A stretch of DNA of 64,000 nucleotides from assembly GCA_932521035.1 (NCBI GenBank), contig OW051495.1, positions 3,782,001-3,846,000 of the forward strand. Direction: 5' to 3'. This DNA is from Oscheius dolichura (taxonomy: Eukaryota; Nematoda; Chromadorea; Rhabditida; Rhabditidae). Numbering within the stretch: the stretch's first letter is position 1; each line of letters starts with the position of its first letter. This document shows positions 1 through 11,296 of this stretch, one piece after another. Below the pieces are notes generated by a model. It had not been told where the DNA came from. It ran no database searches and saw nothing but the letters and a program-made list of their open reading frames with translations. Position numbers and translations under genes: made by a program.

Positions 1-498
1 TTTGACCTGATTTTTTGTTTCCGGAGGCTCCCTTTAAGCACAGGGCAATCGGAATGGATAGCCAGTGGGACTCGAGGGGGAGAGACGGCAAGATGCCTTG
101 GCAGAGAGGTTTCTTTTTCGAGATAGCCTAGGTGGCCGAAATGCAAGATTAATGCCAGTTTCCAGTGGCCATAGCTAACGGATAACCTCCCACCAGATAG
201 CCCCATGAAGGTTTGAACGGCTCCCGAGGCCATGGGGATAGCCAAAGAAGGGACGATTGGGATAAAGCAGCAGTGAAGCCCAGAATTAATGAGCAGACCA
301 TCCTACAATAATTGCCCCCTTCCAAATGACAGCCGCTTACAGTAGGTGGCCTACTGTAGACAAGTCAGACTTAATTCTTGTCAACGAGCGGCTGCTCTTT
401 AATTTTGCTTTTCACATTTTAGGGTGGCGCAATTGAATTTTCGGTGGTTTTGCTATTTTAGCAAAGAAGAGAGAAGTGGAGGGAAAAGGCCATACAAA
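1..498. other. GC-rich stretch without a resolved gene
   Basis: No open frame here shows a recognisable family, and no consistent splice structure could be built on either strand. It may be the 3' untranslated or intergenic part of the minus-strand candidate that ends at 499, or part of a gene lying left of the window. Confidence 0.4.
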
Positions 499-925
499 TT
501 ATTTGTCCGGAAGAAGAAGGATAACGAACCAGTGTTGAAGAAGGAAAGATGACCAGAGGGAGTCGTCGTTTGCCATGCTGTTCGCGTTTTCCAGATTCAA
601 TAATCGAAGTCTCTTCCAGTAGATTCGATCCAGAGGAAATCCCCGCGCGTGGTCCATCAGCAGTACCTGAAAATGGAAAAAGACGAGCGAGAGTCAATGG
701 AGGGGACGACAAGGATTGAATATTTTGAGTGAATTTAGCCGAAAACAGAGTATCATGAGTTCGAGCGCTTCCAGTCACTCCTTTAGCGATGCCCGGATCC
801 ATCTGTGCTGTTCCAAACACCGCTGTGGACACAGAGGATGCACGGAACATCGGGAGACCGGGCCGGGACGCCATCCTCGGAGAGGGGCTGGCACGAGAGG
901 CGGATTCCCTTGTGACCAGTCCCAT
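499..925 (-). CDS. candidate minus-strand exons, unknown product
   Basis: Two exons can be joined in frame: 925-779 and 666-499, across a 112-nt GT-AG intron (778-667) with a good pyrimidine tract and TTTTCAG. The second exon reads cleanly to a TAA at 501-499 and includes a stretch MDHARGFPLDRIYW. The first exon is Ser/Pro/Met-rich and could be partly wrong, since another frame is also open. The 5' end is not resolved; hydrophobic T-rich frames around 1,000-1,200 could be upstream exons or chance. I do not recognise the family. A resemblance to the Asp-Asn-Gly segment of secretory-pathway kinases was considered but is too weak to name. This may be a real gene fragment or a pseudogene. Confidence 0.25.
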
Positions 926-1529
926 TGGCCGTCTCTACTACCCGATTTTTAAACAAAAACAGACTACCCGAGTCAACGGGACGCGTCATTTTATGTGGAT
1001 CGAAGCCCACAACGCGATTTCCTGTCGGCTCCCGGAGGAACCAGAGGCATGACAGGGGCGCCGGCCTCTGGAAGAGGTCCTGCACGCTTGTTTGGTAATT
1101 TTGGGATTAAAAATATGGGAAGCAACACTGAAATTGACCTGATACGGTAGAAGAAGACAAGGATGACCACCCATGGGAGAAACAGACGGAAGAAGACGAC
1201 CAAATATCAGAAAGGCATCGATTACGATCGGTCTTGACGTGTCTTGGGATAATACACGTCGGACCGGTAAATGCTGGATGTGGCCGGCTGCCGACACGTC
1301 TGCCAACTTGAAGAGCTTGGTTTCTTTTGAGGATTCAAATTGATACCGCTTTCTACCGAAACCATAAGGATCTCACAAGGCTGCATCCCGCCTGGAGGCT
1401 ACGGTCCTCGGCAGCGAGACGACGGAGACATCACGCAGCCGCCCTTGTTGATGACAATGGGATGAAAATCGAACGACAGAAACGGATTCAGTATATTCAT
1501 TTATTCTGCTTATCCCACAAAAAAACAAT
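926..1529. other. intergenic, with poly(A) signal of the next gene
   Basis: The stretch holds a minus-strand AATAAA (1505-1500) about 25 nt past the stop of the minus-strand gene at 1530-2634, which places that gene's cleavage site near 1,480. Nothing else is supported; short hydrophobic frames on the minus strand at 991-1203 are ambiguous. Confidence 0.4.
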
Positions 1530-2634
1530 TTACTTCGTGTCGTCCTTCTTCGGCGGCTCCTCCCTGGCGGTGGCCTTGGTGCTGGTGCTGGCCTCGTCCG
1601 TCTTCTCGTTCCTCTCCCCCGGCGTCGGGCCCTCATCCTTCTTCTCCTCCACCTTCTTCTGATCTTCTTTTATCTCTTCCATCGTCACAATCTGTTCCTT
1701 GCTCGAGATTGGCTTCTTCTCCTCTTCCTTCTTGTCCTCCTCCTTCTTCTCATCCTCCTTCTTGTCGTCCTCTTTCTTTTCTTCCTTCTTCTCCGCCTCC
1801 TTGCCCTTTTCCGTCTTCTTCTCCTCGTCCTTCTTCGCCTCCACTGCCGTCTCCAAGCTCTTCTTCTCCTCCGCCGCCGCCTCCTTGGCCTTCTTCTTGG
1901 CGTCCTCCTTCGGCTCCTCGGCACTCATCGTCTTGTCCTCGACCATCTCCCCGTCGCTCTTCTTGCTCTCCACCGACTTTGCCGGCTTCTTGTCGGGCAG
2001 CTCCGTCAGCGTGCGCTGTGTGGCGGCCGTCTCGTCGGCCTCCTTGATCACTTCCAGCGGTGCCTTCATTTCCCGCGACCGTATCCCGTGCACATTGGCG
2101 GCTCCTCCCTTGGTCTTGTACTCCTCGGGCAGGTCCCGGCCGCTTGCTTGATAGATGGCCTCGATGATCCTGTTGTGTTTCTCGGTGGGATCCATCCGGG
2201 AGGAGACGTGTCGCTGGACGGAGGGCGTGCGGAAGTGTCTGGCCTCCTCCTCGATGTCGCCGACCTGGATGGCCGTCGCCGGCTCCTCGTCCGACTTAGA
2301 TGACTTCGACGGCGGCGGCTCCTTCGACAGCTGTTCAATTTCGTCACGGATCTGCTTCGCTCGTGGTACCCAAATTCGAGCCGGGAACTGCTGCACACTT
2401 CCTGAAATGTCTCTCTAGAGGAAGAGAAGGACATGGCGTACTCGATAGACCCGAACGCCCTTTGTTGTCGAAATAGCAGGAGACGAAGACGGCGATGACG
2501 AGGAGGACGACACTGCAGGAGGCGATGCCCATGGCCAGGGGGGACAGGTAGTTGAAGAGCAGCCCGGAGCGGTCTCTGCTCGAGCAGACCACCGGCAAAA
2601 CAGAGAGCAGCGCAACGACAGCCGACGACCACAT
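1530..2634 (-). CDS. single-pass membrane protein with long Lys/Glu-rich tail
   Basis: Two exons, 2634-2451 and 2401-1530, are joined across a 49-nt GT-AG intron. The start at 2634 gives a signal peptide (residues 1-19, hydrophobic core AVVALLSVLPVV). A transmembrane helix follows at about residues 29-55 (MGIASCSVVLLVIAVFVSC). The cytoplasmic part starts with a conserved-looking segment (ARIWVPRAKQIRDEIEQL). The last 180 residues or so are almost only Lys, Glu, Asp, Ala and Ser in short repeats (KKEEDKK-like), likely disordered or single-helix. The stop is followed by a minus-strand AATAAA at 1505-1500. I do not recognise a family. The charged tail resembles those of many junctional or scaffold proteins, which is not diagnostic. 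The gene lies in the left GC-rich block. Confidence 0.75.
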
Positions 2635-3167
2635 CGTAGCGATAAACAGGGCTCTCCGAAGGCCATAGCCAGTTTACTGTACCGTCCTGTCAAAACTGTT
2701 CTTATCCGATTACTCTAGTCCGAAAATCACCGACGACTCCGTATAGGTTTCGGCCTGACATTTTCAGTCTCGAATATAGCGTCGGGCCGAGTATCCCACA
2801 CGGCTCTCACAGCTCGCCGCGGAAGAAGAAAGGTCGGCGCGACAGTGGTCGTGCCAAGACCAACGCAATTTTAGTATTGCGGCTAGAACAACTTTGTAGA
2901 GATGAAGCTGCAAAAACTACACATTTTTACTTTTTTCTGTAAACTGCATTCGATTCAGCGCATTCGAAAGACCTGGAAGAAATTTTTTGGGTTCACCAAA
3001 TTGTACAATAAAAAAGAAATACATTCTTTTATGGTTTTACTACTATCAAAACCTCAACAGATTTTGGTGCCAAAATTACTCCCGGATCTACATTTTTTTC
3101 TGAATCGAATAAGCCCAAGAACTCCGAAAACGTATGTCTGGATAAGAAGTGTTTGATGCTACAAAGT
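2635..3167. other. intergenic, GC-rich to AT-rich transition
   Basis: The sequence is 5' flank of the minus-strand gene at 1530-2634, then turns AT-rich at about 2,870. The open frame at 2902-3156 has AT-driven composition and no family signal, so it is not called. Confidence 0.4.
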
Positions 3168-3457
3168 GGGATAAAGATTCAAATCACTGCGGACAAATTT
3201 CCCATTCGGAGAAAATATATGCTCTATAGTCTGTCATGAAAAAAGACGACACTCAAGGTCTAACGATTTAGCCGCGAGCCGAACTTACTGGCCTTTTTTC
3301 TTTTTGGCCGCTCGAAAATTAGCTGTCAGTGCGCCCCACCACTAAAATTTGTTCTTGGCGAGCTAGACCTTGAATGTCGTCTTTTTCTTGACAGATTATA
3401 GAGCATATATTTTCTCCGAATGGGAAATTTGTCCGCAGTGATTTGAATCTTTATCCC
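3168..3457. repeat. foldback element, 95-bp terminal inverted repeats
   Basis: The left arm, 3168-3262 (begins GGGATAAAGATTC), is nearly a perfect reverse complement of the right arm, 3364-3457 (ends GAATCTTTATCCC). About 100 bp of unrelated sequence lies between. The arms differ only at a few positions. No coding capacity is seen, so this is a non-autonomous MITE or foldback element, or a hairpin-forming locus. No target-site duplication is clear. The DNAJC17 start lies 160 bp downstream. Confidence 0.85.
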
Positions 3458-3619
3458 GGGATAAACCGAGTCGAACGTACGCAACCAGGCATTTTCGAAA
3501 CAGCGAGACCACTCTGATTCGAATAATCATTTCACTGTCAAAATTTCGAGCCTTTTTCATCCCTTTATTCATTCTGCTTTTCCTTTATACATTCGTAGCT
3601 CAGTTTAGGACCGAGGAAT

Positions 3620-4540
3620 ATGAAAAATATTAAATTTAATCCATATGAGGTGCTGGAACTCTCTAAGAACTGTACAGAAAAAGATATTCAAAAAGCCTAC
3701 AAGGTACAGTGCTTAAAATGGCATCCTGACAAAAATAGAAATAACGAAGAAGAAGGTCAGTTTTTACAGCAAATTTAATACACAATGAAAACTTTAGTAA
3801 ACTCTTAGTTTAGCTCAACGGAAGTTCATTCTTGCCAAAGAAGCATTCGAGTTCCTCTACGATAAACAGAAACGAGTAAGTGTATTTCCATTTTCGTTTA
3901 AAAAGATTTCAGTCCGAATATGATCGTGGAGTTGAAGCAGTTCGAGTTCGAGATGAACGACAACGTGAACGTATGGACAAAGCGGACGACAAGAGAAGAA
4001 AGTAAGGCTGCCGTGTTGAAATGTTAAACATTGGTTTAGATATATACAAGAATTGAAGGAACGTGAAGATCGAGCAGCTCAAAACGAAAAACGGAGGAAA
4101 CAAATGGATCCCAGTCAGTTAAATGCTATGCGAAGGCAAAATGTTTGGTTACTTATAGCAAATAACATGCACATTTTCTAGGAAAAAAAGATCAAGGAGG
4201 ATTTCGAAGACCTTGCGCAAAGACTTCTGAGAGAGGTTGAAGAAGAAATGCACCGAAAAAACGCAGTTGTGAATAGTAGTCGGTCTGTAAACGGTAGGAC
4301 TAATTTTTTGTTGCAACTTTTCATTCCTGCTATACAGAAACAGCAGCCAAAGACAACGCTTCTTCGACATCTACCTCCACAGTTGAAGGCAAAACAGGGC
4401 AACCTGGGCACGGTATGTTGCTTTGAGTTAGACCCGTCATCTATTTAGATTTTTCAACGATGTCCTTTGATGATTTATTCAATAACTTCAACTCCAAAAT
4501 AGACGATGCGCCAGCAGAGAAAAAACGCCGATTATCGTAG
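3620..4540 (+). CDS. DNAJC17: DnaJ protein, DNAJC17-like
   Basis: Seven short exons give about 220 residues. Residues 1-70 form a J domain with the HPD triad (WHPDKN), followed by a long basic/acidic coiled coil (RDERQRERMDKADDKRRK). The tail ends DAPAEKKRRLS, a likely nuclear signal, at a TAG (4538-4540). DNAJC17 of other animals is a spliceosome-associated co-chaperone of Hsp70 with an RRM after the coiled coil; no RRM is visible here. The first intron is 3756-3813 and the rest are 36-45 nt. The start is chosen as the first Met of the J domain. A TTTAG lies 15 nt upstream, as for a trans-splice acceptor. It converges on CENPX. Confidence 0.85.
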
Positions 4541-4651
4541 ACGAATACATTGTTATATTTGTACAATTAGTAAAAAATGTTTAATTCAAGTACTAAATGC
4601 AGGAGTGGGTGATTTCATCACTAGGATTTACAGAAAAGTTGCCGAGGACGT

Positions 4652-4961
4652 TCAAGTGCTGAAGTCGAGAAGAAGTTGTACAACAATGCGCTGAAAATCA
4701 TTCTTCGAAACAGTTCTGCTATTGTCTTGGACACATATACCAGCTGTTCGTGAGAGGGCTTCTTTTGCTAGAATATTTGTTAATATCGTCAGCAACTTCA
4801 GAGAATCCGGATTAATTTGCGCTTTCCTGAAAACATGAGCGGTAGCTTGTGCCGTTGTGCGGAATATCCGCTTAGAAAATGCCTTACTTTTTTCCGCGAC
4901 ATGCAATAGAATAGGAAGAGCGGACAGTGTTTTCTGTGATATGTTGCGACATCTTGACCAT
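4652..4961 (-). CDS. CENPX: centromere protein X (MHF2), histone-fold
   Basis: The body reads TLSALPILLHVAEKKK, then AQINPDSLKLL...EALSRTAG, and ends IVVQLLLDFST, with the stop at 4654-4652. The closing QLLLDF is the family hallmark, and the size (about 75 residues) fits CENP-X. CENP-X pairs with CENP-S as the MHF histone-fold complex at kinetochores and with FANCM at stalled forks. One intron is clear: GTAAGG at 4890, with acceptor TTTTCAG before the AQINPDS segment. The N-terminus is not certain: Met codons lie at 4961 and 4952, but joining either in frame needs a very short intron (about 25 nt). It is the last member of the minus-strand cluster. Confidence 0.75.
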
Positions 4962-5272
4962 ATCTGAAGAGAACGTCAAAATACTGATACACATATAAAG
5001 AAACAATCTCCCATTTCTAAGAAAATAAAATTATAGAAAATCGAGCAAAGAAGAGCCAATGCAATAAGGCTGAAAAGGTGCTGAAACTGCGCGGGAAGTC
5101 GAATGCTATTTGAACAGAAAGACGGGAAATTTCCTCACAACATGAAAGTTATGACTGCGGGACGTGCGTAGGATGTAAAAACGATTGGGCTCTAGTGTCT
5201 GTCAACTACTTTTCGAGGGAATAAAACATTTGAACAGTGAGAAAAGAACCTTTTCATTTATAGCACTATCAA

Positions 5273-5813
5273 TCAAATTTGAGATTTTTCCGCAGCATAC
5301 AGCTCTTCCAATGAAGAAAGAACCAAGTCCATATGTGCTCGTATATGCGATGACATCTTATCATTCTGCTCGGCTCTTTCAGATAGAATCTGAGAAAAAC
5401 AGGAGTAGTTGAAATTTATCGTTACCTTTATTTTGTTTTCTATGAAGGAAGCAGCTCTGTGGAGGGGCATCTCTAGAAATGTATCGTCAAAAATTTTCAC
5501 TATGACCTTGCTGCAGTCATTACTATAAAATATCTTTTAAGCATGAATAAGCTCTCACATTTCAGCATTAACAAAAACGTGCTGACCTAGATTTGCCAAT
5601 GTTAAAAGAGATTTAGAGTTTTCTTTCTATAAATTTGGTAATATAAAAGGGGAACAGATAAGGTCTGACCGTCATTTTCTGAATAGAGAGCAGAAGAATT
5701 TCATACTCTCGACATTCATCTAGAATTTTCTCACGACATTCTATAGTGCTCAAGTAATCAGGTCTTAATGTTTCTCTAACAAATCTCTCAAATTCTTCTG
5801 CTTTTGAAGACAT
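5273..5813 (-). CDS. UXT: UXT, prefoldin-alpha-like subunit
   Basis: Four exons encode about 140 residues. There is an N-terminal coiled coil (ERFVRETLRPDYLST), the beta-hairpin signature of alpha-type prefoldins (LANLGQHVFVNAEIN, then IFDDTFLEMPLHRAASFI), and a C-terminal coiled coil. UXT is a subunit of the R2TP/URI prefoldin-like complex and a transcription cofactor. Introns are about 36-47 nt, and the joins are phase-consistent. The ATG at 5813 is directly preceded by ACGATTTTAG, so the trans-splice acceptor would abut the start codon. NPRL3 ends 199 nt upstream and CENPX follows about 310 nt downstream. Confidence 0.9.
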
Positions 5814-6012
5814 CTAAAATCGTAACAATTGGATGTAAGTTTATAAATATATATGGAAAACCACGATAGAAAACAAACTGACACCTACAAAGCTTTATGA
5901 CACATACCGGGTACACATCTTTTGAAAAAGCTTTCATACGACCCGTGTATAATGGTGTTATGGGGGTGACTAACCGGCATTCTAACAAAAAATAATCATA
6001 CATTGATGTGGA

Positions 6013-8046
6013 CTAGTCTGCGAATCGATCAGGACGGAGAAACGTTGACAAGATTAAGGAGTATGTTGTGATAACATCTTCCAGTTCATTACGATTCTAT
6101 AAGTATTAATCTGTTGATATATTCATGAGTGTTACCGTTTGTAAACGATACATCATGTCTTCTACATGGTGTTCACCATGAAGAAATGGAATCATATCGA
6201 CGAAAAGAAGAAGACGCCTTCGCGCCTATACAATATATCTCACTGACACTTCAGGAACTATACCAATTCAACGTCGTCATTTAATGCTATATTAACGGTG
6301 ATATTGAGAACTACTTCTTGTATTTCGTTTGCTACCGAGTTCCACTGTTTTATATGAGTTATATCGGCCAACAGGCTGCCCCTAATCAGAATAGACTCCG
6401 AACTTTGAGGTAAACAAGGGACGGCTGTACCGGAAAGTGGAGCTATTATATAGCAGAATTTATGTAGCTACAAATAACTATGACAGGAGGAGGCAATTCC
6501 GTACCTGCATAATTAATTGATGGCGAAGTAAGAAAACAACCACCCTTGCAGGCCCATGTTGCTCACATAAAAGTTTCTAGAAATAAGAAATATCTGAATA
6601 TTTTGTTTTCAAACGTTTTTACGGACGAATGTCTCTAATTTAGCCGGTGGATTAAAATGGGCTAATGCTGCTGCTAAATGAACATCAGAGCCAAACTGTT
6701 TGTTGAAGCGATGTATTAATCTAAACAGCAATACTACGAAAGAAGAAGGAGAAGAGCTTACTTATTTAGTGGTTTTGGGCGAGTAGCAGAGGTATAGACA
6801 TTCTGCGACGCCAACGGATAAATCAAAATAGCTCTTGCCCATAGCAAAAGATGCTCCACAATTTGCAAGATCTATAAATTACCTTTGCTACCTTTTGTAT
6901 TACCTGGACTAATGGGATGCCGCTAACATACTGCAAATCTTCCAAAGATAACTCAGGAGAACAATAAGATAGGAGGTCTGGAACATGCGGATTTCCATCG
7001 GGGGTTGGCCAAATATCCTCTAATAAAAGTATACCATGATAGGGCCTGAATAATGTTTGCAATAATAGCTCTTATTTTAGCTAACCTGATATCGGCTACA
7101 ATTTGGTCTATTTCTGCTTGGCTTTTAGGTGCTAAGTGATTATGAATAAGAGCTTTAGGTTGGATGCAAAGCCCCACTTCAATCAAATCATCAATAAAGC
7201 ACTGACGAAAGTTTTCTATCAAAGAAGATGAAAATAAATACCTGTACTACCCCTGTTCGAAGCGCGTCTTCGTACACTTTAACCAAAGTTGCGGCCAATT
7301 TGCTTTTCTTAACAACCTCTTCGTATGGATGCGACGTTCGTTCCGTAAATTGTAAATCCCAACGATCTAGCTCCTCTTTCATTAGATATTCCTAGTAGTA
7401 TATGAGAAGGAGAAAAAAAACCAACTTGTTCGTCAAAATAATTGTTAACATCCTGAAGTTCAGAGAAAGCAATAGCCAGTTTATGTGATAGCGCCTACCC
7501 TAATGACATTTTAAGCAAAAGACAACAAACCTGAAAAGCAGCAACGATGTGGCAGTCAACACTTGCTGGCAAAACAAAAACTATATTAAACAACTCCGTT
7601 GTTTTTGAACTATTCAACTAAAACCTTGGTAATAGTGGCCTATGAAAAAGCTACTTTTTTAGGATATCCTGCAAAGCGGATGTTATCAATTTTGATTTCA
7701 AAATTTTGATCACAGGAGGAGTGCTTCACACAGAGTATTTCAGCTAACATGCCAGTAGTGAGTCCGAACTCGGTTTGAATCAGGTTGACATTCTCGCATT
7801 CTTGTGCTCTAGAAAATAGCTATGTGTTATAATATAGAGCAAGTACGCAAAAACGTGAAGAATGGGAATGTTTCTTTCCTTCTTCGTTAGAGGTCGTATC
7901 GGAGCAAAATTAACTTTTTCTGGCGATCGGTAGGGATGTATAAAATACAATCGTTCACCGCCAAATCCTTTAGCTACCAGTATAATCGCATAAGGAACAT
8001 TACTGTAGTAGTCTTCATATTCATTCCAACAGGTGTCACTACTCAT
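6013..8046 (-). CDS. NPRL3: GATOR1 complex subunit NPRL3
   Basis: Thirteen exons, all joined by 32-60 nt introns except one long one, give about 500 residues. The N-terminal longin-type domain begins PYAIILVAKGFGGERLYFI. It has family blocks NFEIKIDNIRFAGYP, LFNIVFVLPASVDC and IRPYHGILLLED, then AILIYPLASQNVY. The C-terminal block DMIPFLHGEHHVEDMMYR corresponds to the conserved winged-helix end of NPRL3. With NPRL2 and DEPDC5 it forms the GAP for Rag GTPases that restrains mTORC1 under amino-acid starvation. The start at 8046 lies just after GTTTCAG. It is the fifth gene in the minus-strand cluster, with gaps of 162 nt to PDCL and 199 nt to UXT. Confidence 0.9.
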
Positions 8047-8208
8047 ACTGAAACTTTATCCACTATAGCCATTCCTTCCAGATACATTAGCGCAAAACAG
8101 TATTCCGACGGTAGGTACAGCAAAAGATATTTTTTTATTAGTAAAAGTAGGAAGATCAGGTTACTAAAGCACATCAATGAGATACAAATGATAAAATGTA
8201 GAAAAATG

Positions 8209-9232
8209 TCAGCAGTTGTCACCAGATGAAGATGAATCTGTGTCGCTTAGAACATCGTTGCGTGCCAAACTGATGTGATTCCTACATAGACAAATGAATA
8301 AACTTCGCTGTTTAGGCAACGCACTTTTTAAGAAACTTTTTTAGTTTTTGGACAGAAGCGTCAATTCCAATGTGATCTGTTATTTTAATATAGTTACCGG
8401 CTAAATTGCCTCCCCTATTGTAGAACTGAAGTGTAGGCACGCCATTTAGTCTCTAAAGATTACATTTCAACATAATCTAAGAATTTACGTATTGATCCGA
8501 CATATCCAATATTGTACTGGTTACTCTCCCAAATTTAACTGAAGGATACTCTGCAGCCAATATCTGACTTATTAATTATGCAAAAATGCTACAATAGGCA
8601 CCTTAAACAAATTAGTCATCATAGCACAATCTTCTCTATTAGGTTCATATATGAGCACACCAACAAGTCCTGTTTCGCAACTTTCAGTAAGACTAAGGAA
8701 TTGACCCTAAAAAAATTAGTAGTTTCAAGCGGAAATATTACGTCTTGCCAATTTTAAACAACGTACTTTTTCTTGTATCTCAATAATTCTTCCTTTTGCA
8801 ACTTTTCGAAGTTCTGCTAGCCTTCTCTGTCGCAATGATTCTAGGGTATCTTCTTCATCGGAATTTGATTGCTCTCTATTCTCGATAGGACCTTCTAGCA
8901 ACCCGCGTCTTGCTTCTCGAAGGATCTTCTGATCACGTCTTCTCTTATTAAGAGCCTCTTGCTCTTTATACTTTTTAAAGTCTTCCATCACTCCTTTTGG
9001 ACCAGTATTAGAAGTAGCACCAATACGATTCATAAAATTTGCCTAAACATACCTACAATTTATATGTTGAATTTTTTATATAAAGTTACTTGAAATAAAT
9101 GTACTGTTCACAAACCTCGTGCGTATCCGCATCGTTCACTACTTTAAAATCCTCTACAGCGTTGTCATCATCAGAACTGCTACAATACCCAACACACGGC
9201 CCGTCAAGCAGTTTAGATTCTAAGGCAGACAT
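8209..9232 (-). CDS. PDCL: phosducin-like protein (PhLP1)
   Basis: Six exons give about 265 residues. The N-terminal helical part has the family motif NTGPKGVMEDFKKYKEQE. An acidic region with many Glu/Arg repeats precedes a thioredoxin fold (CETGLVGVLIYEP; AAEYPSVKFGRV; LNGVPTLQFYNRGGNLAGN). The acidic C-terminus (LSDTDSSSSGD) matches the PhLP1 tail. PhLP1 is the co-chaperone that works with CCT to fold G-protein beta subunits. The ATG at 9232 is immediately preceded by GATTTTTAG. It sits 128 nt after FDXR and 162 nt before NPRL3. Confidence 0.9.
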
Positions 9233-9360
9233 CTAAAAATCAAACTCCTTGTATCATACTTGGATAAAAGGTATGACACCTCTATTAACATGAATTAGAT
9301 AACTATAAGTATATACTCAAGCTAAATTCAATTTATAGACAGGCTTCTAAAACTAATAAT

Positions 9361-11123
9361 TTATTGTGGAATATATTTATCAAATTGAATAAGCTTTTCC
9401 CTCACTTTACCCTTCTCATGCCCACGGTCTTGTTCTTCTCTATCGATTTTCTTCCATTGATCCCAATTCAAGTAAGGCACTCCTTTCACATTTAGCATTT
9501 CTTTTATACCATTGGCTAAAACTCCTTATTTGGAAAAGTTATAATAAAACCTGTTGTGTGCCGCAAGGTTAGATCCTTAGCTATCTCTTCAGCCACTATC
9601 GTTGACTGTAATTGTGAATCAACAATTACACCTTTCGCACCATGAGCACACCATCCTACTGCATACACATTCGCTTTATCCTTTGCAGCCATCCTAACCC
9701 GAAAAGGATCGGTCATATCGATCATGCCCTTAAAAATGCAAGTGAATATTCAGACACCAACGATTTACAGCGCTGTTTTTGGGCACACCATCCAAGACAA
9801 TTGCTTGATATCCAATGCTATATATGATCAGACCGCAGTCAAGTGTCTCCTCTACGCATTTTTCTTTGTTCAAAATGCGGATCCCACTTACATGACCCAA
9901 AGGGTCTTTTTCTATAGCGATCGGTGTTCTATTAAATAAAAAACGGCACTGCCTCTTTTGTTTTGCTGCTGTTACGCCGTCAATGAGTACCTAAAAATTT
10001 GTGAAACAATTAAAGCATACAGTACAAACTTTAATTAAACGAGTTTTCTGTCTGGTCATCCCAAGCAGATCATTGCGAATCTCTTCTAGTTGATGGTCAT
10101 CTATTTCAACAATCGTATCCCAATGCGGTATTTTAAACTGTTCTCGCAGTTCCTTCACCGTAAATGATATCTAAACAAATAGAAATGAAAAAGAATTTTA
10201 AAGGAATACGTCCAGCGGACCTCTTCTTCCAATTATTTTAATATTTTCTACTGTTGACTGCTCTAACTCTTCGATGCATTCGATAGGTACATCTGTTGAT
10301 CGCAAGCCAGCATTTTTACCTGAATTTGCTTAAATAAATTTTAATCTACTAAATAAGGTACCATTACATATTATACGCGCACAATCCAATGCAACATTTC
10401 CATTGCCGATAATAACAACGTTTTTAACATCAAGAAACGGCTTCTTAAAACTGATATTAAGAGCAGGTAATTTTTACTTACGACAGCTTTCGGAACACCA
10501 TTGTACCAGGACACAAAATCTGAGCCCGCAAACACATTGACTGCATCAGCTCCTAAATTCTGGTAAATACGAACCTAAATGGGCACCTGGTATATTTAAA
10601 CGTTTGGGGCGATGCGCACCGTATGCCAGCAAGACAGCATCGTAGTTAGAAACAAGGTCTTCGAAGGAAACATCAATCCCTACTCTAGCGAAATCACCAA
10701 GATCAATTTAGAAAACAAAATCTAACATACTTGACATTACAGAATAACGAAAGGCGCTCCCGGTTTGATTCAAACATCTTGTCAAAGCCATGAATGCAGT
10801 TTTTCACCTAGATATTTCGAAAATGACGCAGTAAATTTTACTTCTTGGTGATCAGGAGCAACCCCGTAGCGAATCAAGCCAAACGGCACAGGGGCAGCAT
10901 CAAAAACATCGATAGCAGCTTTAGATCTTCTTAGTAAAGCATTGCAAGCAAACATTCCTAGGAGTCATTTATAACGACTTAGTTCATCAAAATAAATACC
11001 TGCTGGTCCACTTCCTACTATGGCCACACGCGGTTGCACTGAAGTGGAGAAGTTGCATTGCAGCACGAGAGCTTGAGACAATTTGGTTGTTCGAAATAAG
11101 TGTATGAAACCTTGAAACCGCAT
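9361..11123 (-). CDS. FDXR: NADPH:adrenodoxin oxidoreductase, mitochondrial
   Basis: The start at 11123 gives a basic, Arg/Ser/Thr-containing N-terminus (FIHLFRTTKLSQA), as for a mitochondrial presequence. The FAD-binding Rossmann motif VAIVGSGPAG follows, then the family signature PVPFGLIRYGVAPDH, and the NADPH motif VVIIGNGNVALDCARI. The C-terminal part has AHGAKGVIVDSQLQSTI and ends VREKLIQFDKYIPQ before a TAA at 9363-9361. The enzyme passes electrons from NADPH to ferredoxin for Fe-S cluster and steroid or haem chemistry. Many 35-50-nt introns interrupt it. The acceptor-like ATATTATAG lies one base before the ATG. It follows POP7 by 173 nt. Confidence 0.9.
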
Positions 11124-11296
11124 TCTATAATATAACACACGATACAGAAAGTAAAACAAAATAGCAGACCGAAGACGGGATAAAGCAAATATAAGAATAT
11201 ATATATAGATGTCTTTAACAACGGCTGACATAAATAGATCAAAATTATGACATACGATTAGTATAAAAAGTGATGTGTACAGCTGAGATGGGGCGA

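Noticed and set aside
1699-2151. Ser/Phe-rich plus-strand open frame of 150 codons
   Set aside because: It is the antisense of the Lys/Glu-rich tail of the minus-strand membrane protein; AAG/GAG repeats read backwards give Phe/Ser/Leu.
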